Below, piece after piece: positions 41,827-51,298 of a stretch of DNA of 64,000 nucleotides (within the stretch, counting starts at the first letter, position 1; every line of letters begins with the position of its first letter). The notes under the pieces are model-generated. The model was not told the origin of the DNA. It did not search any database and saw only the letters and a list, made by a program, of their open reading frames with translations. The stretch comes from Bacillus massilinigeriensis (GTDB lineage: Bacteria; Bacillota; Bacilli; Bacillales; Cytobacillaceae). The DNA is taken from assembly GCF_900117315.1 (NCBI RefSeq), contig NZ_LT630337.1, positions 1,853,261 to 1,917,260 of the forward strand, read 5' to 3'. The position numbers were made by a program, and so were the translations under genes.

Positions 41827-41934
41827 TTAATCTCTATTCGTTTTTGTCGCCTTTTTACCACAACCACAATCTTTTTTATTTTTAACCGGTTTCACTTGCT
41901 GAACTTTAATGTTCTGTCTCTTACTTTTATACAT
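41827..41934 (-). CDS. 35-residue basic peptide with a Cys-Gly-Cys motif
   Basis: ATG 41934, behind AGGGTGGTGG, opens a 35-codon frame to TAA 41827-41829. The peptide is highly basic (MYKSKRQNIKVQQVKPVKNK), ends KKATKTNRD and contains CGCGKK, a possible metal or disulfide site. No family is recognised. Its place between DUF1360/cotO and the spoVA operon suggests a sporulation-linked role, by context only. Many spore-coat or small acid-soluble-like peptides are similarly short and lysine-rich. Confidence 0.55.
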   Translation of the reverse strand: MYKSKRQNIKVQQVKPVKNKKDCGCGKKATKTNRD

Positions 41935-42027
41935 GAATGTTCCACCACCCTAGTCAAATTAAATGTTGTGAATGGCCTTTCCTTATCATATGCATATCCA
42001 ATAGCTTGTGTTAAAAAGGAAACAAGC

Positions 42028-42381
42028 TCATTTCATCCAATACTGAAGAATGGATTCAACCAAAGCCGCAAGACCAGCAACTGCTAAGATTAGAATCAAT
42101 GGTATGGAAATAGATGGCCATACAAAATAGACAATACATAGAAAAAGCGATGACCAAATCCCTGTGCACCAATAGCATCCTAGAAGCTCTCCAATAAAGC
42201 CTCTAATGAGAGTTTTTTTCGGGACTAAATAGGACTCCTCTAAGCCATTTTCGTTCGTCTCTATCACTTCATCAAAAAAGGGGGCTCTGATGAATTCGGT
42301 AATTTTGTCAAAAACGATTAATCTTGTTAGGCGAAAGCTGGCTAAAGAAATTAATAGGAAATCTAATAGTGTAATACCCAT
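42028..42381 (-). CDS. yjcA: DUF1360 sporulation-linked membrane protein (YjcA-like)
   Basis: The 117-residue protein has two or three membrane segments and the DUF1360 signature FRLTRLIVFDKITEFIRAPF plus GELLGCYWCTGIWSSL, with the conserved CxWC pair. B. subtilis YjcA is the family member next to the coat and spoVIF genes, as here beside cotO. It is six bases after cotO on the same strand, so co-transcribed. Function is unknown, probably in spore formation. Confidence 0.85.
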   Translation of the reverse strand: MGITLLDFLLISLASFRLTRLIVFDKITEFIRAPFFDEVIETNENGLEESYLVPKKTLIRGFIGELLGCYWCTGIWSSLFLCIVYFVWPSISIPLILILAVAGLAALVESILQYWMK

Positions 42382-42387
42382 TTTCTA

Positions 42388-42960
42388 TCAATAACCTAGC
42401 ATTTTTATTTCAATAATTTCTTTAATTTTTAAAGTAATAATTGATTGGTTTAGCTGTTTAATTTCAATTTTCTCATCTGTTTTTCCTACTAAAAAGCCCC
42501 TTAGTAGCTGATCCTTGGTCATATATAGACAAGTTACAGGTGGGAGCTCCTTTGGAAAGTTCCTTAAATAGCTAATCCTTTCATTGATATCCATTTCTTT
42601 AAAACTTTTGATCGTGTTCATTGGATAGCCTGTGCTAGTATGCTGTTCTGAATAAACATATTTTGAATCATATTCTTCAATAATGGCTTGGATATTTTCA
42701 GATGTGTGTTCCTTTCTTCCCTCTTGAACTTCACTATTTTCAGATAAAAGAATGACATCAACGACCTCATCATTGGTATTTACCAAATATTTGGTTACAT
42801 CTTTGTGATTGGAAACCTTTTTCTCATTCACAGCTTCTCTGGATGATTTACCTTTTGAATTTGGTGATACATAAATAGTCTGCATCATGATTTTGGGTTT
42901 GTTGAAATCTGGTTGTTGTATATAAAGTAGGGGCTCTCTGTTCATTTTTTCTATAGCCAT
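42388..42960 (-). CDS. cotO: CotO-family spore coat protein
   Basis: The 190-residue protein begins with a divergent hydrophilic region (KMNREPLLYIQQP, IMMQTIYVSP). It ends with the conserved CotO C-terminal domain: MDINERISYLRNFPKELPPV, TCLYMTKDQLLRGFLVG, IIEIKMLGY. CotO (YjbX) is a morphogenetic outer-coat protein acting with CotH in B. subtilis. It lies downstream of fabI, as in B. subtilis, but the cotVWXYZ cluster usually beyond it is absent. ATG 42960 follows AAAGGAGGCAGCCCC. Confidence 0.88.
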   Translation of the reverse strand: MAIEKMNREPLLYIQQPDFNKPKIMMQTIYVSPNSKGKSSREAVNEKKVSNHKDVTKYLVNTNDEVVDVILLSENSEVQEGRKEHTSENIQAIIEEYDSKYVYSEQHTSTGYPMNTIKSFKEMDINERISYLRNFPKELPPVTCLYMTKDQLLRGFLVGKTDEKIEIKQLNQSIITLKIKEIIEIKMLGY

Positions 42961-43181
42961 GGGGCTGCCTCCTTTTACATAGCATTCAATGTTATAAGTA
43001 TGCGAAAAGGGCTATTCCGTTTCCAGTTAAAGGAAAACTTCCTTTAGTATTTTCTTCTAATATGAAAAAACTGGTAAAAAATTTCGCTGTCATATTTTTG
43101 TTTAATTGATGGCATGATATCGAGGCTTGTAGAGGATTAAAGTATTCTATTATCGTTTTAAGGCTGTTTCGATAATGTTAC

Positions 43182-43213
43182 AAAAAAAGGGCCGTTTCTA
43201 AAGAAACGAACCC
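43182..43213 (-). terminator. terminator of fabI
   Basis: Minus strand GGGTTCGTTTC (43213-43203) pairs with GAAACGGCCC (43198-43189) with a small bulge, followed by T7. Confidence 0.85.
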
Positions 43214-43228
43214 ATTCAACAAGTCATA

Positions 43229-44005
43229 TTAGTATCCAATAATATGGTATCCCGAATCCACGTGGATATTTTCACCGGTAATTCCTCTGGAAAGATCACT
43301 GAACAAGAAGGCAGCAGTGTCCCCTACCTCTTCAGGTGTTGTAATTCTTCTAAGAGGAGCCTTTTCTTCCACTTCCCTTAAAATCGTGTTAAAGTCACTT
43401 ACCCCTTTTGCAGAAAGGGTACGTATTGGTCCAGCAGAAATTGAATTTACTCGAATTCCAAGTTTACCTAAATCACTAGCTAAATATTTAACACTTGCAT
43501 CTAAGGAAGCTTTGGCAACACCCATAACATTATAATTCGTCATCACCCGTTCTCCACCTAGATAGGTAAGAGTAACAATGCTTCCACCTTCAGTCATTAA
43601 TTCCTTTGCCACTTTGGCAACGGCTGTTAATGAATAGGAGCTTATATTATGGGCAAGTAGGAACCCGTCTCTTGTTGTATTCATGTAATCTCCTTGAAGC
43701 TCCTCTTTATTTGCAAATGCTATACAATGAGCTACCCCATGAATAGTACCGACCTCTTCTTTAATTCTTGCGAAGCATTTTTCAATTTCCTCATCAACTG
43801 TAACATCACAAGGTAATACGAGTGATTCAGTTGTATCAAGGGAATCCGCTAACTCATGAACACTCTTTTCCATTCGTTCTCCAGCATATGTAAAAACTAA
43901 ACGAGCTCCTGACTGATGCAATGAACGCGCAATCCCCCATGCAATACTTCGCTTATTAGCTACTCCCATTACCACAAACGTTTTTCCACTTAACGAAAGA
44001 GTCAT
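43229..44005 (-). CDS. fabI: enoyl-[acyl-carrier-protein] reductase FabI
   Basis: The 258-residue NADH/NADPH-dependent enoyl-ACP reductase shows the FabI start LSGKTFVVMGVANKRSIAWG, SILVLP-like cofactor region and catalytic YNVMGVAK (Tyr-x6-Lys). It also has LGIRVNSISAGPIRT and the end GENIHVDSGYHI. It completes each fatty-acid elongation cycle. ATG 44005 follows GTAGGAGGATT. A FapR-type operator lies 28 bases upstream, giving malonyl-CoA control as in B. subtilis. It is a single-gene unit with its own terminator. Confidence 0.96.
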   Translation of the reverse strand: MTLSLSGKTFVVMGVANKRSIAWGIARSLHQSGARLVFTYAGERMEKSVHELADSLDTTESLVLPCDVTVDEEIEKCFARIKEEVGTIHGVAHCIAFANKEELQGDYMNTTRDGFLLAHNISSYSLTAVAKVAKELMTEGGSIVTLTYLGGERVMTNYNVMGVAKASLDASVKYLASDLGKLGIRVNSISAGPIRTLSAKGVSDFNTILREVEEKAPLRRITTPEEVGDTAAFLFSDLSRGITGENIHVDSGYHIIGY

Positions 44006-44032
44006 TAAAAAATCCTCCTACTTATAACTGTT

Positions 44033-44051
44033 ATTAGTACCTAGTACTAAT
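44033..44051. promoter_or_regulatory. FapR operator upstream of fabI
   Basis: ATTAGTACCTAGTACTAAT matches the known FapR box (ATTAGTACCTAGT plus inverted half) used at Bacillus lipid genes including fabI. It starts 28 bases upstream of the fabI ATG. Confidence 0.88.
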
Positions 44052-44128
44052 ATTACAATACTTTACTTAAAAAGGAAAGTAGAAACGAGTTATTTTTCAT
44101 ATATTCCTGCAGTTTAAAGGCTTTTTAC

Positions 44129-45985
44129 CTATTCACAAAATTCAAGCTCCCGCTTTAATTCATCCACATACTCCTTAGAACCTGTAACAATTAATCTATC
44201 GTTCATGAGCAATTCTGTGTCTCCGTGAGGAATAATGGCATCTTTACCGCGAAATATACGAACAAAGATAATATCCCCAGTGAATGGAAACCTCCTAATA
44301 GGCAGTCCATCAAATTGTTCGTTTAATAATTTTATTTCATAAAGTGAATTTTCTTTATTTGATAGAATTTCCATCATACTTGGTGATTCAATCAAAGCGC
44401 GCAATAAGGTTTTTGTTGAGAAAAATAAGGAAAATACTTCAATTCCTTGAGATCGTAATTCAGGCTCTAGCTCAGGACTCTCTATTCTTACAATTACCCT
44501 TTCTACCCCCTGTTTTTTTACCTCTAATGCCAGCTTCGCATTAATGTCTCCATTCCCTGTTGAGATGACCACGATATCAGACTGAAAGATACTTGTTTGT
44601 TCAAATGCTGAAAGCTCATAGTCTTCGATTTCATATATATCAAACAAGGAGTCAGCAATCTGTATATCAGACTTTTCCTGCCTTCTATGATACAACACAG
44701 GATCATACAAAGATGATTTCAATTCCCTTGAAACAGGTAGTGTAATCTGATTTGCCCCAATAAAGGAAATCTTTATTTTTCTTTCCTTAATTGATTCCCT
44801 TGGCATCAATTTTTTAAAGAAAATGGGAGCAATAATACATGATACGACTGCAACTAGAATAATTGTTCCACTCATATCAGATGTTATTACCTCAATCCTC
44901 TCGCCAATGGTCGCAGCAGCAATAACCAAAGAGAGTGTGGAGGTTAATAAAAATCCAGAGGCAAAAACCGTTTTTGTATCATACCATGCCTTTAGCACTA
45001 AAACTGGAATGAGCTTGGATAAAAGCAATGCGGCAAGAAGCAAAGGAATCAGTATAAGCATTTTTTCATTACTAAACAGGGCCCAGATATTCAAGTCGAC
45101 ACCGATCATAACAAAGAATATTGGGATTAAAAATCCGTATCCAAATGAATCAAGTTTGTGTAAAAGCTCCTGGTCTGGGGAAAGTAGAGATACAAGAACG
45201 CCTGCAAGGAAGGCCCCCAAAATGTTCTCTGCCCCAACGGTTTCGGAAAGAGCCACTAATATCATAATTAAGGTAAAAACAGCCCTGGTACTAATTTGAA
45301 CTGTACTCGATGACATTGACTCCAAAAATTTCAAGTTCTTAAATTTCTTACCTAAACGGTATAGCACAACACCTGCAACAAGAAGAAGAAGTAATAGCCA
45401 GGTGCTTCCATGTCCGCCTTCATTAAGAGAGACAAAAACAGCCAAAAGAATCATGGTTACTAAATCCGCAATAACAGCTGTTAATAAAATGATTTGACCA
45501 ATATTTGTCTTCATGATGTGGGCTTCTTTTAAAGTAGGCACGACCACACCTAGAGATATTGTTGAGATGATTAGCGTCATCAGAAAGGCATTTTCAATAA
45601 ATCCTGCGATAACAAATAAATTTGATAAAGCGTATGAAACAAGGAAGATGCCGATAAAAATCAATGTAGCTACCATAAAACCATTTGGTTCTTGTTTTCC
45701 GCTTTTGAGTGTTTCTTTCTTTTTCCCACCTGAAAAGGCTGAAAAGTCAATTTCTAGTCCACTTAAAAACATTAAAAAGATAAATCCAAGAGTTGAAAGA
45801 GTCTCAAGCCATACTCCTTCATGAACAAGGTCAAATCCACTTTTGCCAATCAAAAGTCCCATTAATATCTCAGCTACCACTACAGGAATGAAATGCAGCT
45901 TAAAACGGTGTATTAAGATGGGGGTTAGAAACGCAACGACTATGACAATTACTAAAGATGAAACTGAACCAGCATGCTGTTCCAT
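44129..45985 (-). CDS. yjbQ: CPA2 cation:proton antiporter with TrkA-N-like domain (YjbQ-like)
   Basis: A 618-residue protein. The N-terminal 390 residues carry about 12 membrane segments of the Na+/H+ exchanger fold (ILMGLLIGKSGFDLVHEGVW, AFLAGVLVSLLSPDQELLHK, PIFFVMIGVDLN). A cytoplasmic RCK/TrkA-type nucleotide-binding region (FIGANQITLPVSREL, VISTGNGDINAKLALEVKK) and a C-terminal TrkA-C module follow. It exports K+/Na+ for H+, gated by ligand at the RCK domain. ATG 45985 follows AAAGGAGGGTGAAC. It is divergent from prpE, the same neighbour as in B. subtilis. Confidence 0.92.
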   Translation of the reverse strand: MEQHAGSVSSLVIVIVVAFLTPILIHRFKLHFIPVVVAEILMGLLIGKSGFDLVHEGVWLETLSTLGFIFLMFLSGLEIDFSAFSGGKKKETLKSGKQEPNGFMVATLIFIGIFLVSYALSNLFVIAGFIENAFLMTLIISTISLGVVVPTLKEAHIMKTNIGQIILLTAVIADLVTMILLAVFVSLNEGGHGSTWLLLLLLVAGVVLYRLGKKFKNLKFLESMSSSTVQISTRAVFTLIMILVALSETVGAENILGAFLAGVLVSLLSPDQELLHKLDSFGYGFLIPIFFVMIGVDLNIWALFSNEKMLILIPLLLAALLLSKLIPVLVLKAWYDTKTVFASGFLLTSTLSLVIAAATIGERIEVITSDMSGTIILVAVVSCIIAPIFFKKLMPRESIKERKIKISFIGANQITLPVSRELKSSLYDPVLYHRRQEKSDIQIADSLFDIYEIEDYELSAFEQTSIFQSDIVVISTGNGDINAKLALEVKKQGVERVIVRIESPELEPELRSQGIEVFSLFFSTKTLLRALIESPSMMEILSNKENSLYEIKLLNEQFDGLPIRRFPFTGDIIFVRIFRGKDAIIPHGDTELLMNDRLIVTGSKEYVDELKRELEFCE

Positions 45986-46073
45986 TGTTCACCCTCCTTT
46001 ATTAAAAGTTTCAGGATAATATATAAAGAATATGTAAAAATAGAAAAAGCAAATGATTAAAAGGGTGATAATG

Positions 46074-46814
46074 ATGAAATTAGATATTATCGGTGATATC
46101 CATGGCTGCTTTGATGAATTCTCCTCCCTTACAAAAAAGATAGGTTATAATTGGGAATCTGGAATACCAATACATCCAGAAGGACGAAAGCTTGCATTTG
46201 TAGGGGATCTAACTGATCGTGGACCAAATTCATTAAAAGTCATTGAAGTAATATGGTCATTAGTATTAGAACACCAGGATGCCTATTATGTACCTGGAAA
46301 CCACTGCAATAAGCTTTATCGCTTTTTTCTTGGAAATAAGGTTCAGATTGCACACGGTCTAGAGACAACCGTTGCAGAGTATAAGGCCTTAAACCATAAA
46401 GAGCAATCAAGGATTAAGAATCAATTTATGAATTTATATGAAAATGCCCCACTTTATGACGTTCTTGATCAAGGAAAGTTAGTGATTGCTCATGCTGGTA
46501 TTCGTGAGGAATACATAGGAAAAAAGCATTCAAAGGTAAAAACCTTTGTGCTTTACGGGGATATTACGGGTGAAACCCACGAGGATGGTTCACCAGTTCG
46601 CCGGGACTGGGCAAAAAGCTATCAAGGAGATGCCTATATCGTCTATGGTCATACACCTGTTAGAGAGCCTAGAATCATAAATAAAACCTACAACATTGAT
46701 ACAGGTGCTGTATTCGGAGGAAAGCTAACTGCTCTTCGATATCCAGAGCTTGATACAGTGTCAGTCCCTTCATCTATGCCATTTGTAGAGGAAAAATTCA
46801 AATCATTTTCTTAA
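46074..46814 (+). CDS. prpE: bis(5'-nucleosyl)-tetraphosphatase PrpE
   Basis: The 246-residue calcineurin-like phosphoesterase has the motifs [26 protein letters not shown] and YGHTPV, all metal-site blocks of the PPP/Ap4A-hydrolase family. B. subtilis PrpE hydrolyses diadenosine tetraphosphate and, in vitro, phosphotyrosine. Its loss affects spore germination. I chose ATG 46074 ([11 protein letters not shown]) behind AAAGGGTG; ATG 46071 is one codon earlier. It is the only rightward gene between antiporter and rluD-like genes and faces the latter tail to tail. Confidence 0.93.
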   Translation: MKLDIIGDIHGCFDEFSSLTKKIGYNWESGIPIHPEGRKLAFVGDLTDRGPNSLKVIEVIWSLVLEHQDAYYVPGNHCNKLYRFFLGNKVQIAHGLETTVAEYKALNHKEQSRIKNQFMNLYENAPLYDVLDQGKLVIAHAGIREEYIGKKHSKVKTFVLYGDITGETHEDGSPVRRDWAKSYQGDAYIVYGHTPVREPRIINKTYNIDTGAVFGGKLTALRYPELDTVSVPSSMPFVEEKFKSFS

Positions 46815-46833
46815 CTAAATTAAGATGATTACT

Positions 46834-47721
46834 TCATTTCATTAAATTAGCCATATCAATTGGCAACTCTGCTTCAAACATTAATTCTTTCTTAGCAATA
46901 GGATGTTGAAAGGATAAACGACAGCAGTGGAGAGCCTGCCTTTTGATAAGATTCTCATCTCCACCATATAAATCATCCCCTAATAAAGGGTGCCCAACAT
47001 AAGACATATGAACGCGAATTTGATGTGTTCTCCCCGTTTCAAGTGATAACTCAATATGTGTAAAGGAAGGATAGGTATGAAGCACTCGATAATGGGTACA
47101 CGCATATTGTCCATTACGATTTACTTCCCTTTCAATGATGCTTGTGCTTTTTCGAGCGATTGGTTCTTCAACAGTTCCTTCCTTTTCTTTTAACGAACCA
47201 TGAACAAGGGCTTCATATGTTCTACGAACTCCGTGCATCTTCTGTTGCTTCCCTAATAGATGATGGATGTGTCGATGCTTAGCGATTAGTACTAATCCTG
47301 ATGTATCACGGTCAAGACGTGTAACGATATGGGCGGTTGCCTTTAAGCCCTGCTTCTCATAATAACCAACAAGGCCATTTGCTAAGCTACCAGAAGGATG
47401 TTCACGAGAAGGAATCGTACTCATCCCAGCAGGTTTTTGAACTACCATGACATAATCATCTTCATACACAATAGAAAGAGGAACCTTCTCCCCCTTAACA
47501 CCTTCACTTGGTTCTTCAGGGGGAAAATAGATTCTCAGGCAATCTCCACTTTTTAAAGAATAGCGTACAGTTACTTCCTGATGATTAACTGAGATTTCCC
47601 CGCCTTTAAACTTGATATCAGTTAATGCCGCCTTAGAAATTTCATGTAATTTCAAAAAATCCCTAATTAATCTTCCCTCATCTTTTTGTGTGATTTCCCA
47701 TTGCAGCATAAAACGTGACAT
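46834..47721 (-). CDS. yjbO: RluA-family 23S rRNA pseudouridine synthase (YjbO)
   Basis: The 295-residue protein has an N-terminal S4-like RNA-binding part (LIRDFLKLHEISKAALTDIK) and the RluA-type catalytic domain. Active-site motif is HIVTRLDRDTSGLVLIAK (Asp at LDRD), with RTHQIRVHMSYVGHPLLGDD following. It isomerises specific uridines in rRNA. It is 14 bases after nadK on the same strand, as in B. subtilis yjbN-yjbO, and shares that operon. The target uridine cannot be read from sequence. Confidence 0.93.
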   Translation of the reverse strand: MSRFMLQWEITQKDEGRLIRDFLKLHEISKAALTDIKFKGGEISVNHQEVTVRYSLKSGDCLRIYFPPEEPSEGVKGEKVPLSIVYEDDYVMVVQKPAGMSTIPSREHPSGSLANGLVGYYEKQGLKATAHIVTRLDRDTSGLVLIAKHRHIHHLLGKQQKMHGVRRTYEALVHGSLKEKEGTVEEPIARKSTSIIEREVNRNGQYACTHYRVLHTYPSFTHIELSLETGRTHQIRVHMSYVGHPLLGDDLYGGDENLIKRQALHCCRLSFQHPIAKKELMFEAELPIDMANLMK

Positions 47722-47735
47722 ACAAATGATGACTC

Positions 47736-48533
47736 CTATCTATCGGAAATAAATGAATCATGAACCCTTTTCCAAAATGGGAAAGGCCTAAAACGTGCAA
47801 AACGAATCTTATCATCTGCTACCCTAAATTGAATGGATTTAACATCCTTATGAAGAAATGTTAAATGATCAATGGTCACATGAAAGTCTGGTTGGTTTAC
47901 CGGCTTTAACATACAAGTATGATGAGCTGGTAAAACGAGTGGTGAACCAATTGTTCTAAAAACCCGATTATTTATAGATGCCATTTCAGCAAGCTGAATG
48001 GCTGGCAAAGATGGGTGTAAAATGGCTCCACCTAATGCCTTATTATAAGCGGTACTGCCAGAAGGAGTGGATAGGCATAAACCATCTCCTCTAAATCTCT
48101 CGAAATGCTGACCTCTAATCTCCACATCCATTACCAAGGTCCCTTCCACACTTCTCACCGTAGACTCATTTAGAGCTAAAAATCGAGATTCTCTTACACC
48201 GTTTTGATAACGAATAATAACCTCAAGCAGCGGATATTCCACTACTTGATAAGGTGTTTTTGCAATCGCAATCACTAGCTTTTCCATTTCTTCTGGCACC
48301 CAATCAGCATAAAAACCTAGGTGGCCAGTATGAATCCCAACAAAAGCCGTTTTGTCAAGACGGCTATAATAGCGGTGAAAAGCATATAAAAGGGTTCCGT
48401 CCCCACCAATAGAAACGACAATATCCGGTTGATCTTCATCGTATTCAAGGTCAAAGTCCATCAGATGCGTTCTCATTTGATACATGAGGGTATTTGACTT
48501 TTGGTCTCCTCTTGACGTAATGGCAAATTTCAT
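47736..48533 (-). CDS. nadK: NAD kinase
   Basis: The 265-residue protein has the signature [13 protein letters not shown] (GGDGT) and downstream [14 protein letters not shown] with the NE-like segment [14 protein letters not shown] kinase makes NADP from NAD with ATP. It matches B. subtilis YjbN (NadF/PpnKA). ATG 48533 follows AGAGGAGCAAACG. It lies 85 bases after the (p)ppGpp synthetase gene and precedes the pseudouridine synthase. Confidence 0.95.
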   Translation of the reverse strand: MKFAITSRGDQKSNTLMYQMRTHLMDFDLEYDEDQPDIVVSIGGDGTLLYAFHRYYSRLDKTAFVGIHTGHLGFYADWVPEEMEKLVIAIAKTPYQVVEYPLLEVIIRYQNGVRESRFLALNESTVRSVEGTLVMDVEIRGQHFERFRGDGLCLSTPSGSTAYNKALGGAILHPSLPAIQLAEMASINNRVFRTIGSPLVLPAHHTCMLKPVNQPDFHVTIDHLTFLHKDVKSIQFRVADDKIRFARFRPFPFWKRVHDSFISDR

Positions 48534-48618
48534 CTCGTTTGCTCCTCTGATTTTCGGCTATAATTTTTCATAGATTATTATTTCAATTTTCGGGCAACAA
48601 CTAGTAGAAAAACAGGAA

Positions 48619-49251
48619 CTAATCCTCCTGCTGCTTTTCCTTCTTTCTTGTAAAAAAGGCTTGGGCCTCTTGAATTTCCCCTCTAATTAATGACATTTCC
48701 TCGTCTAATCGAAATGCTGCTTCTGCGGCTCTTTCCAATCTAAGAATAATATCCTTTGGGAATTGTCCTTTATATTTATAATTAAGGGAATGCTCAATAG
48801 TTGCCCAGAAGTTCATCGCTAATGTACGAATTTGGATCTCTGCTAATATCTTTTTTTCCCCATTGATGGTCTGAACAGGATAACTTATTACAACGTGATA
48901 AGAGCGGTAACCACTAGCTTTCTTATGTGAAATATAATCCCGTTCCTCGATGATTTCGAAATCATTTCTCATTCGTAATAGCTTAACTACTTTTTTGATA
49001 TCATCAACAAATTGACACATCATCCTTAGTCCAGCGATATCTTGCATTTCAGATTCTAATTTGTCTAGTGGAATCCCCTTAACTCTTGCTTTATCCAAAA
49101 TACTTGCAACAGGCTTTACCCTACCGGTTACAAATTCGATTGGGGAATGTGAATCTACCATTTGAAATTCTACCCTCATCCCCTTTAATTTCACCTTTAA
49201 TTCTTCGACTGCTTGTTTGTAGGGCGCTAAAAATTCTTCCCAATTTTTCAT
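48619..49251 (-). CDS. yjbM: small (p)ppGpp synthetase (YjbM/SasB/RelQ)
   Basis: The 210-residue small alarmone synthetase has the RelA/SpoT synthetase motifs DIAGLRMMCQFVDDI, RDYISHKKASGYRSYHVV and EIQIRTLAMNFWATIEHSL, with no hydrolase or regulatory domain. It transfers pyrophosphate from ATP to GDP/GTP and is allosterically activated by pppGpp in Bacillus. The start is ATG 49251, nine bases after GAGGTG; GTG 49263 is also in frame. It forms an operon with nadK and yjbO. Confidence 0.95.
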   Translation of the reverse strand: MKNWEEFLAPYKQAVEELKVKLKGMRVEFQMVDSHSPIEFVTGRVKPVASILDKARVKGIPLDKLESEMQDIAGLRMMCQFVDDIKKVVKLLRMRNDFEIIEERDYISHKKASGYRSYHVVISYPVQTINGEKKILAEIQIRTLAMNFWATIEHSLNYKYKGQFPKDIILRLERAAEAAFRLDEEMSLIRGEIQEAQAFFTRKKEKQQED

Positions 49252-49308
49252 TGCCAACATCACCTCATCCGAATGTCATCTGTGTTTACGGATGAACTTT
49301 TGAAATGC

Positions 49309-49674
49309 CTAAAATGTGCTCTCCACCTTTTGTACCATTTCTTCACCGTAATTTCTATTCCCCTTAATATTTTCGATTAAATACTGCAACTCATTATGTA
49401 TATTGGATAGCTCCACTTTCCATTCATCCAATTTTATAAACACAGGAATCTCTATTTCTAACATTTTTCTTAAATCAGTCCAAATATGTTCCGGAAACAC
49501 TAAATATGTATACGATTGGTCAATCTCCATTATATAAATAAAAGAAAAAGCATTTGAATCAACAAGCATTTGCCCAGTTGCCTTTATATTCTTAAAATGA
49601 ATGGTTTGATCAGTGTTAAAGATCAATTCATCATTCAGAAAAACAGCCGTCTTAATCTTTACTTGTTGTCTCAT
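49309..49674 (-). CDS. yjbL: UPF0738 family protein YjbL
   Basis: The 121-residue protein is of the YjbL/UPF0738 type by sequence (DEWKVELSNIHNELQYLIEN near the end, MEIDQSYTYLVFPEHIW in the middle) and by its place between yjbK and yjbM. It is soluble, with a beta-rich first half and a helical C-terminus. The role is unknown. The start is ATG 49674 behind ATGGAGGTAGTGTC. It is divergent from yjbK with a 122-base gap. Confidence 0.78.
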   Translation of the reverse strand: MRQQVKIKTAVFLNDELIFNTDQTIHFKNIKATGQMLVDSNAFSFIYIMEIDQSYTYLVFPEHIWTDLRKMLEIEIPVFIKLDEWKVELSNIHNELQYLIENIKGNRNYGEEMVQKVESTF

Positions 49675-49796
49675 GACACTACCTCCATACACCCTTTTAT
49701 TTTATCACAACAAAACCTTTTATCTCAAAGATTGAAGTCACACCATTATAAGATGATAATAAGGTTAATAAATGAAAAATGAAAGGAAGAATTGAA

Positions 49797-50414
49797 TTGT
49801 CTCGAAATATTGAAATCGAATTTAAAAATATATTAACTAAATCTGAATTTACTATGTTAAAAACATATTTCCATCTCAATGATGACAATTTTATAAAACA
49901 GGAAAATCATTATTTTGATACTCCTCAATTTTCCCTAAAGGATCAATCTAGTGCACTACGAATTCGTGAAAAAAACGGTAGCTTTGAAATGACTTTGAAA
50001 CAACCTGTTAAGAATGGTTTATTAGAAACTAATCAATTACTTACAAGTCAGCAGGCCTCGAATATGATCGAAACGGGAAAACTGATCTCAGGGATAGTGA
50101 TGGAAGCAATTATAAACATGAATATTAATCCCAATGAGCTTCAGTACTTTGGAACATTAACGACAGAAAGAGCAGAAATACCATATAAGAATGGTCTAAT
50201 TGTATTGGATTTCAGTTACTATTTAAATACTTTTGATTATGAGATAGAATATGAAGTGAATGATTATGAAACGGGGAAACAACTTTTTGAAGACTTGCTT
50301 CAAAAGCAGAATATCCCACAAAGGAAAACTACCAATAAAATTAAAAGATTTTACTTACAAAAGCAAAAACTTTCTCAATCGATAAATGACAAGGAGAATA
50401 ATGATGAACGTTGA
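49797..50414 (+). CDS. yjbK: CYTH-domain protein YjbK
   Basis: The 205-residue CYTH (triphosphate tunnel) protein has the diagnostic N-terminal EIEFKN (ExExK motif, residues about 5-10), [10 protein letters not shown] and [17 protein letters not shown]. Family enzymes hydrolyse or transfer triphosphates in a metal-lined beta barrel. The start is TTG 49797 behind AAGGAAG. An ATG at 49779 in frame adds six residues but lacks a ribosome site; the B. subtilis protein also begins at this point. It overlaps yjbJ by 11 bases. Confidence 0.85.
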   Translation: MSRNIEIEFKNILTKSEFTMLKTYFHLNDDNFIKQENHYFDTPQFSLKDQSSALRIREKNGSFEMTLKQPVKNGLLETNQLLTSQQASNMIETGKLISGIVMEAIINMNINPNELQYFGTLTTERAEIPYKNGLIVLDFSYYLNTFDYEIEYEVNDYETGKQLFEDLLQKQNIPQRKTTNKIKRFYLQKQKLSQSINDKENNDER

Positions 50415-51045
50415 TCAAATGAAAATATTGCTGCAACTTCAAGCTTTACAGAACTTGAATAGTAGTAGTTCTGCACCCTCTTCTTCTGATAATGCGAATA
50501 TGTTTAAAGAATTGATGTACGAGCTTTTGAGTGAGGATGAAATATCTTTATTAACGGGAAAAAGCAGTTTAGATTCGGGAATAACCCCATCTAACTTAAA
50601 CTCAAATCCAACATCCTTAAACAGCACATCACTTCCACCGTTAAGCCTTACAAAACTGACTGGTGCTTCAACAGACTTTGAAGATATCATTAATGAGGCT
50701 GCTGAAAAATATGATCTACCAGCAAAGCTTATCAAGTCCGTCATTAAACATGAGTCTAACTTCAACCCTAATGCAACCAGCTATGCGGGAGCTTCTGGGT
50801 TAATGCAGCTAATGCCAGCAACTGCTAGAGGATTAGGGGTTCAAAATATATTTGACCCGAAAGAAAATATCCTAGCAGGAAGCAAGTACTTACGAAATAT
50901 GTTGGACAAGTATGATGGAAATGTTAACCTTGCTCTAGCTGCTTATAATGCCGGCCCAGGGAATGTAGATAAATATGGCGGAATCCCACCATTTAAAGAA
51001 ACACAAAACTACGTGAAAAAAGTGACAGATACTTATCTTGCATAA
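50404..51045 (+). CDS. yjbJ: lytic transglycosylase YjbJ
   Basis: The 213-residue protein has a serine-rich N-terminal region ([24 protein letters not shown]), then a C-terminal SLT domain (about 105-213). Visible are the catalytic Glu in [27 protein letters not shown] and [12 protein letters not shown]. It cleaves peptidoglycan between MurNAc and GlcNAc to form 1,6-anhydro ends. No clear signal peptide is seen, so export may be non-classical or the N-terminus is misjudged. The start is ATG 50404 behind AAGGAGAATA, overlapping yjbK. Confidence 0.9.
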   Translation: MNVDQMKILLQLQALQNLNSSSSAPSSSDNANMFKELMYELLSEDEISLLTGKSSLDSGITPSNLNSNPTSLNSTSLPPLSLTKLTGASTDFEDIINEAAEKYDLPAKLIKSVIKHESNFNPNATSYAGASGLMQLMPATARGLGVQNIFDPKENILAGSKYLRNMLDKYDGNVNLALAAYNAGPGNVDKYGGIPPFKETQNYVKKVTDTYLA

Positions 51046-51298
51046 AATTTAGACAGTATAGGCTACTCATAATGGTTTTTGGATAAGATAATTGGCGGAA
51101 ATATACTCCGCTCAGTTAATGCTTAAACCATTCATGCGCAGCCTATTTTGTTGTGGAATCACTCATTCCTTTTATTTCCTACCCTATTAACCTTACTTGC
51201 CAAGCTAACTATTTGAGATATGAAAATTGCATTGTTAAAATGAAATTAATAAAACTATAGTATTAGTAGTGATTTCTTATTCATAAGGAGTTAGTGGA

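Noticed and set aside
41765-41830. 21-codon rightward frame MSGNGYAEYPLGYYSKINSE
   Set aside because: The start looks like a YjcZ-type peptide but the hydrophobic helix is missing and its stop overlaps the oppositely oriented CGC-peptide gene; insufficient support.
44823-45824. Long rightward frames opposite the CPA2 antiporter gene
   Set aside because: Antisense shadows of a clearly coding membrane protein; no starts with ribosome sites.
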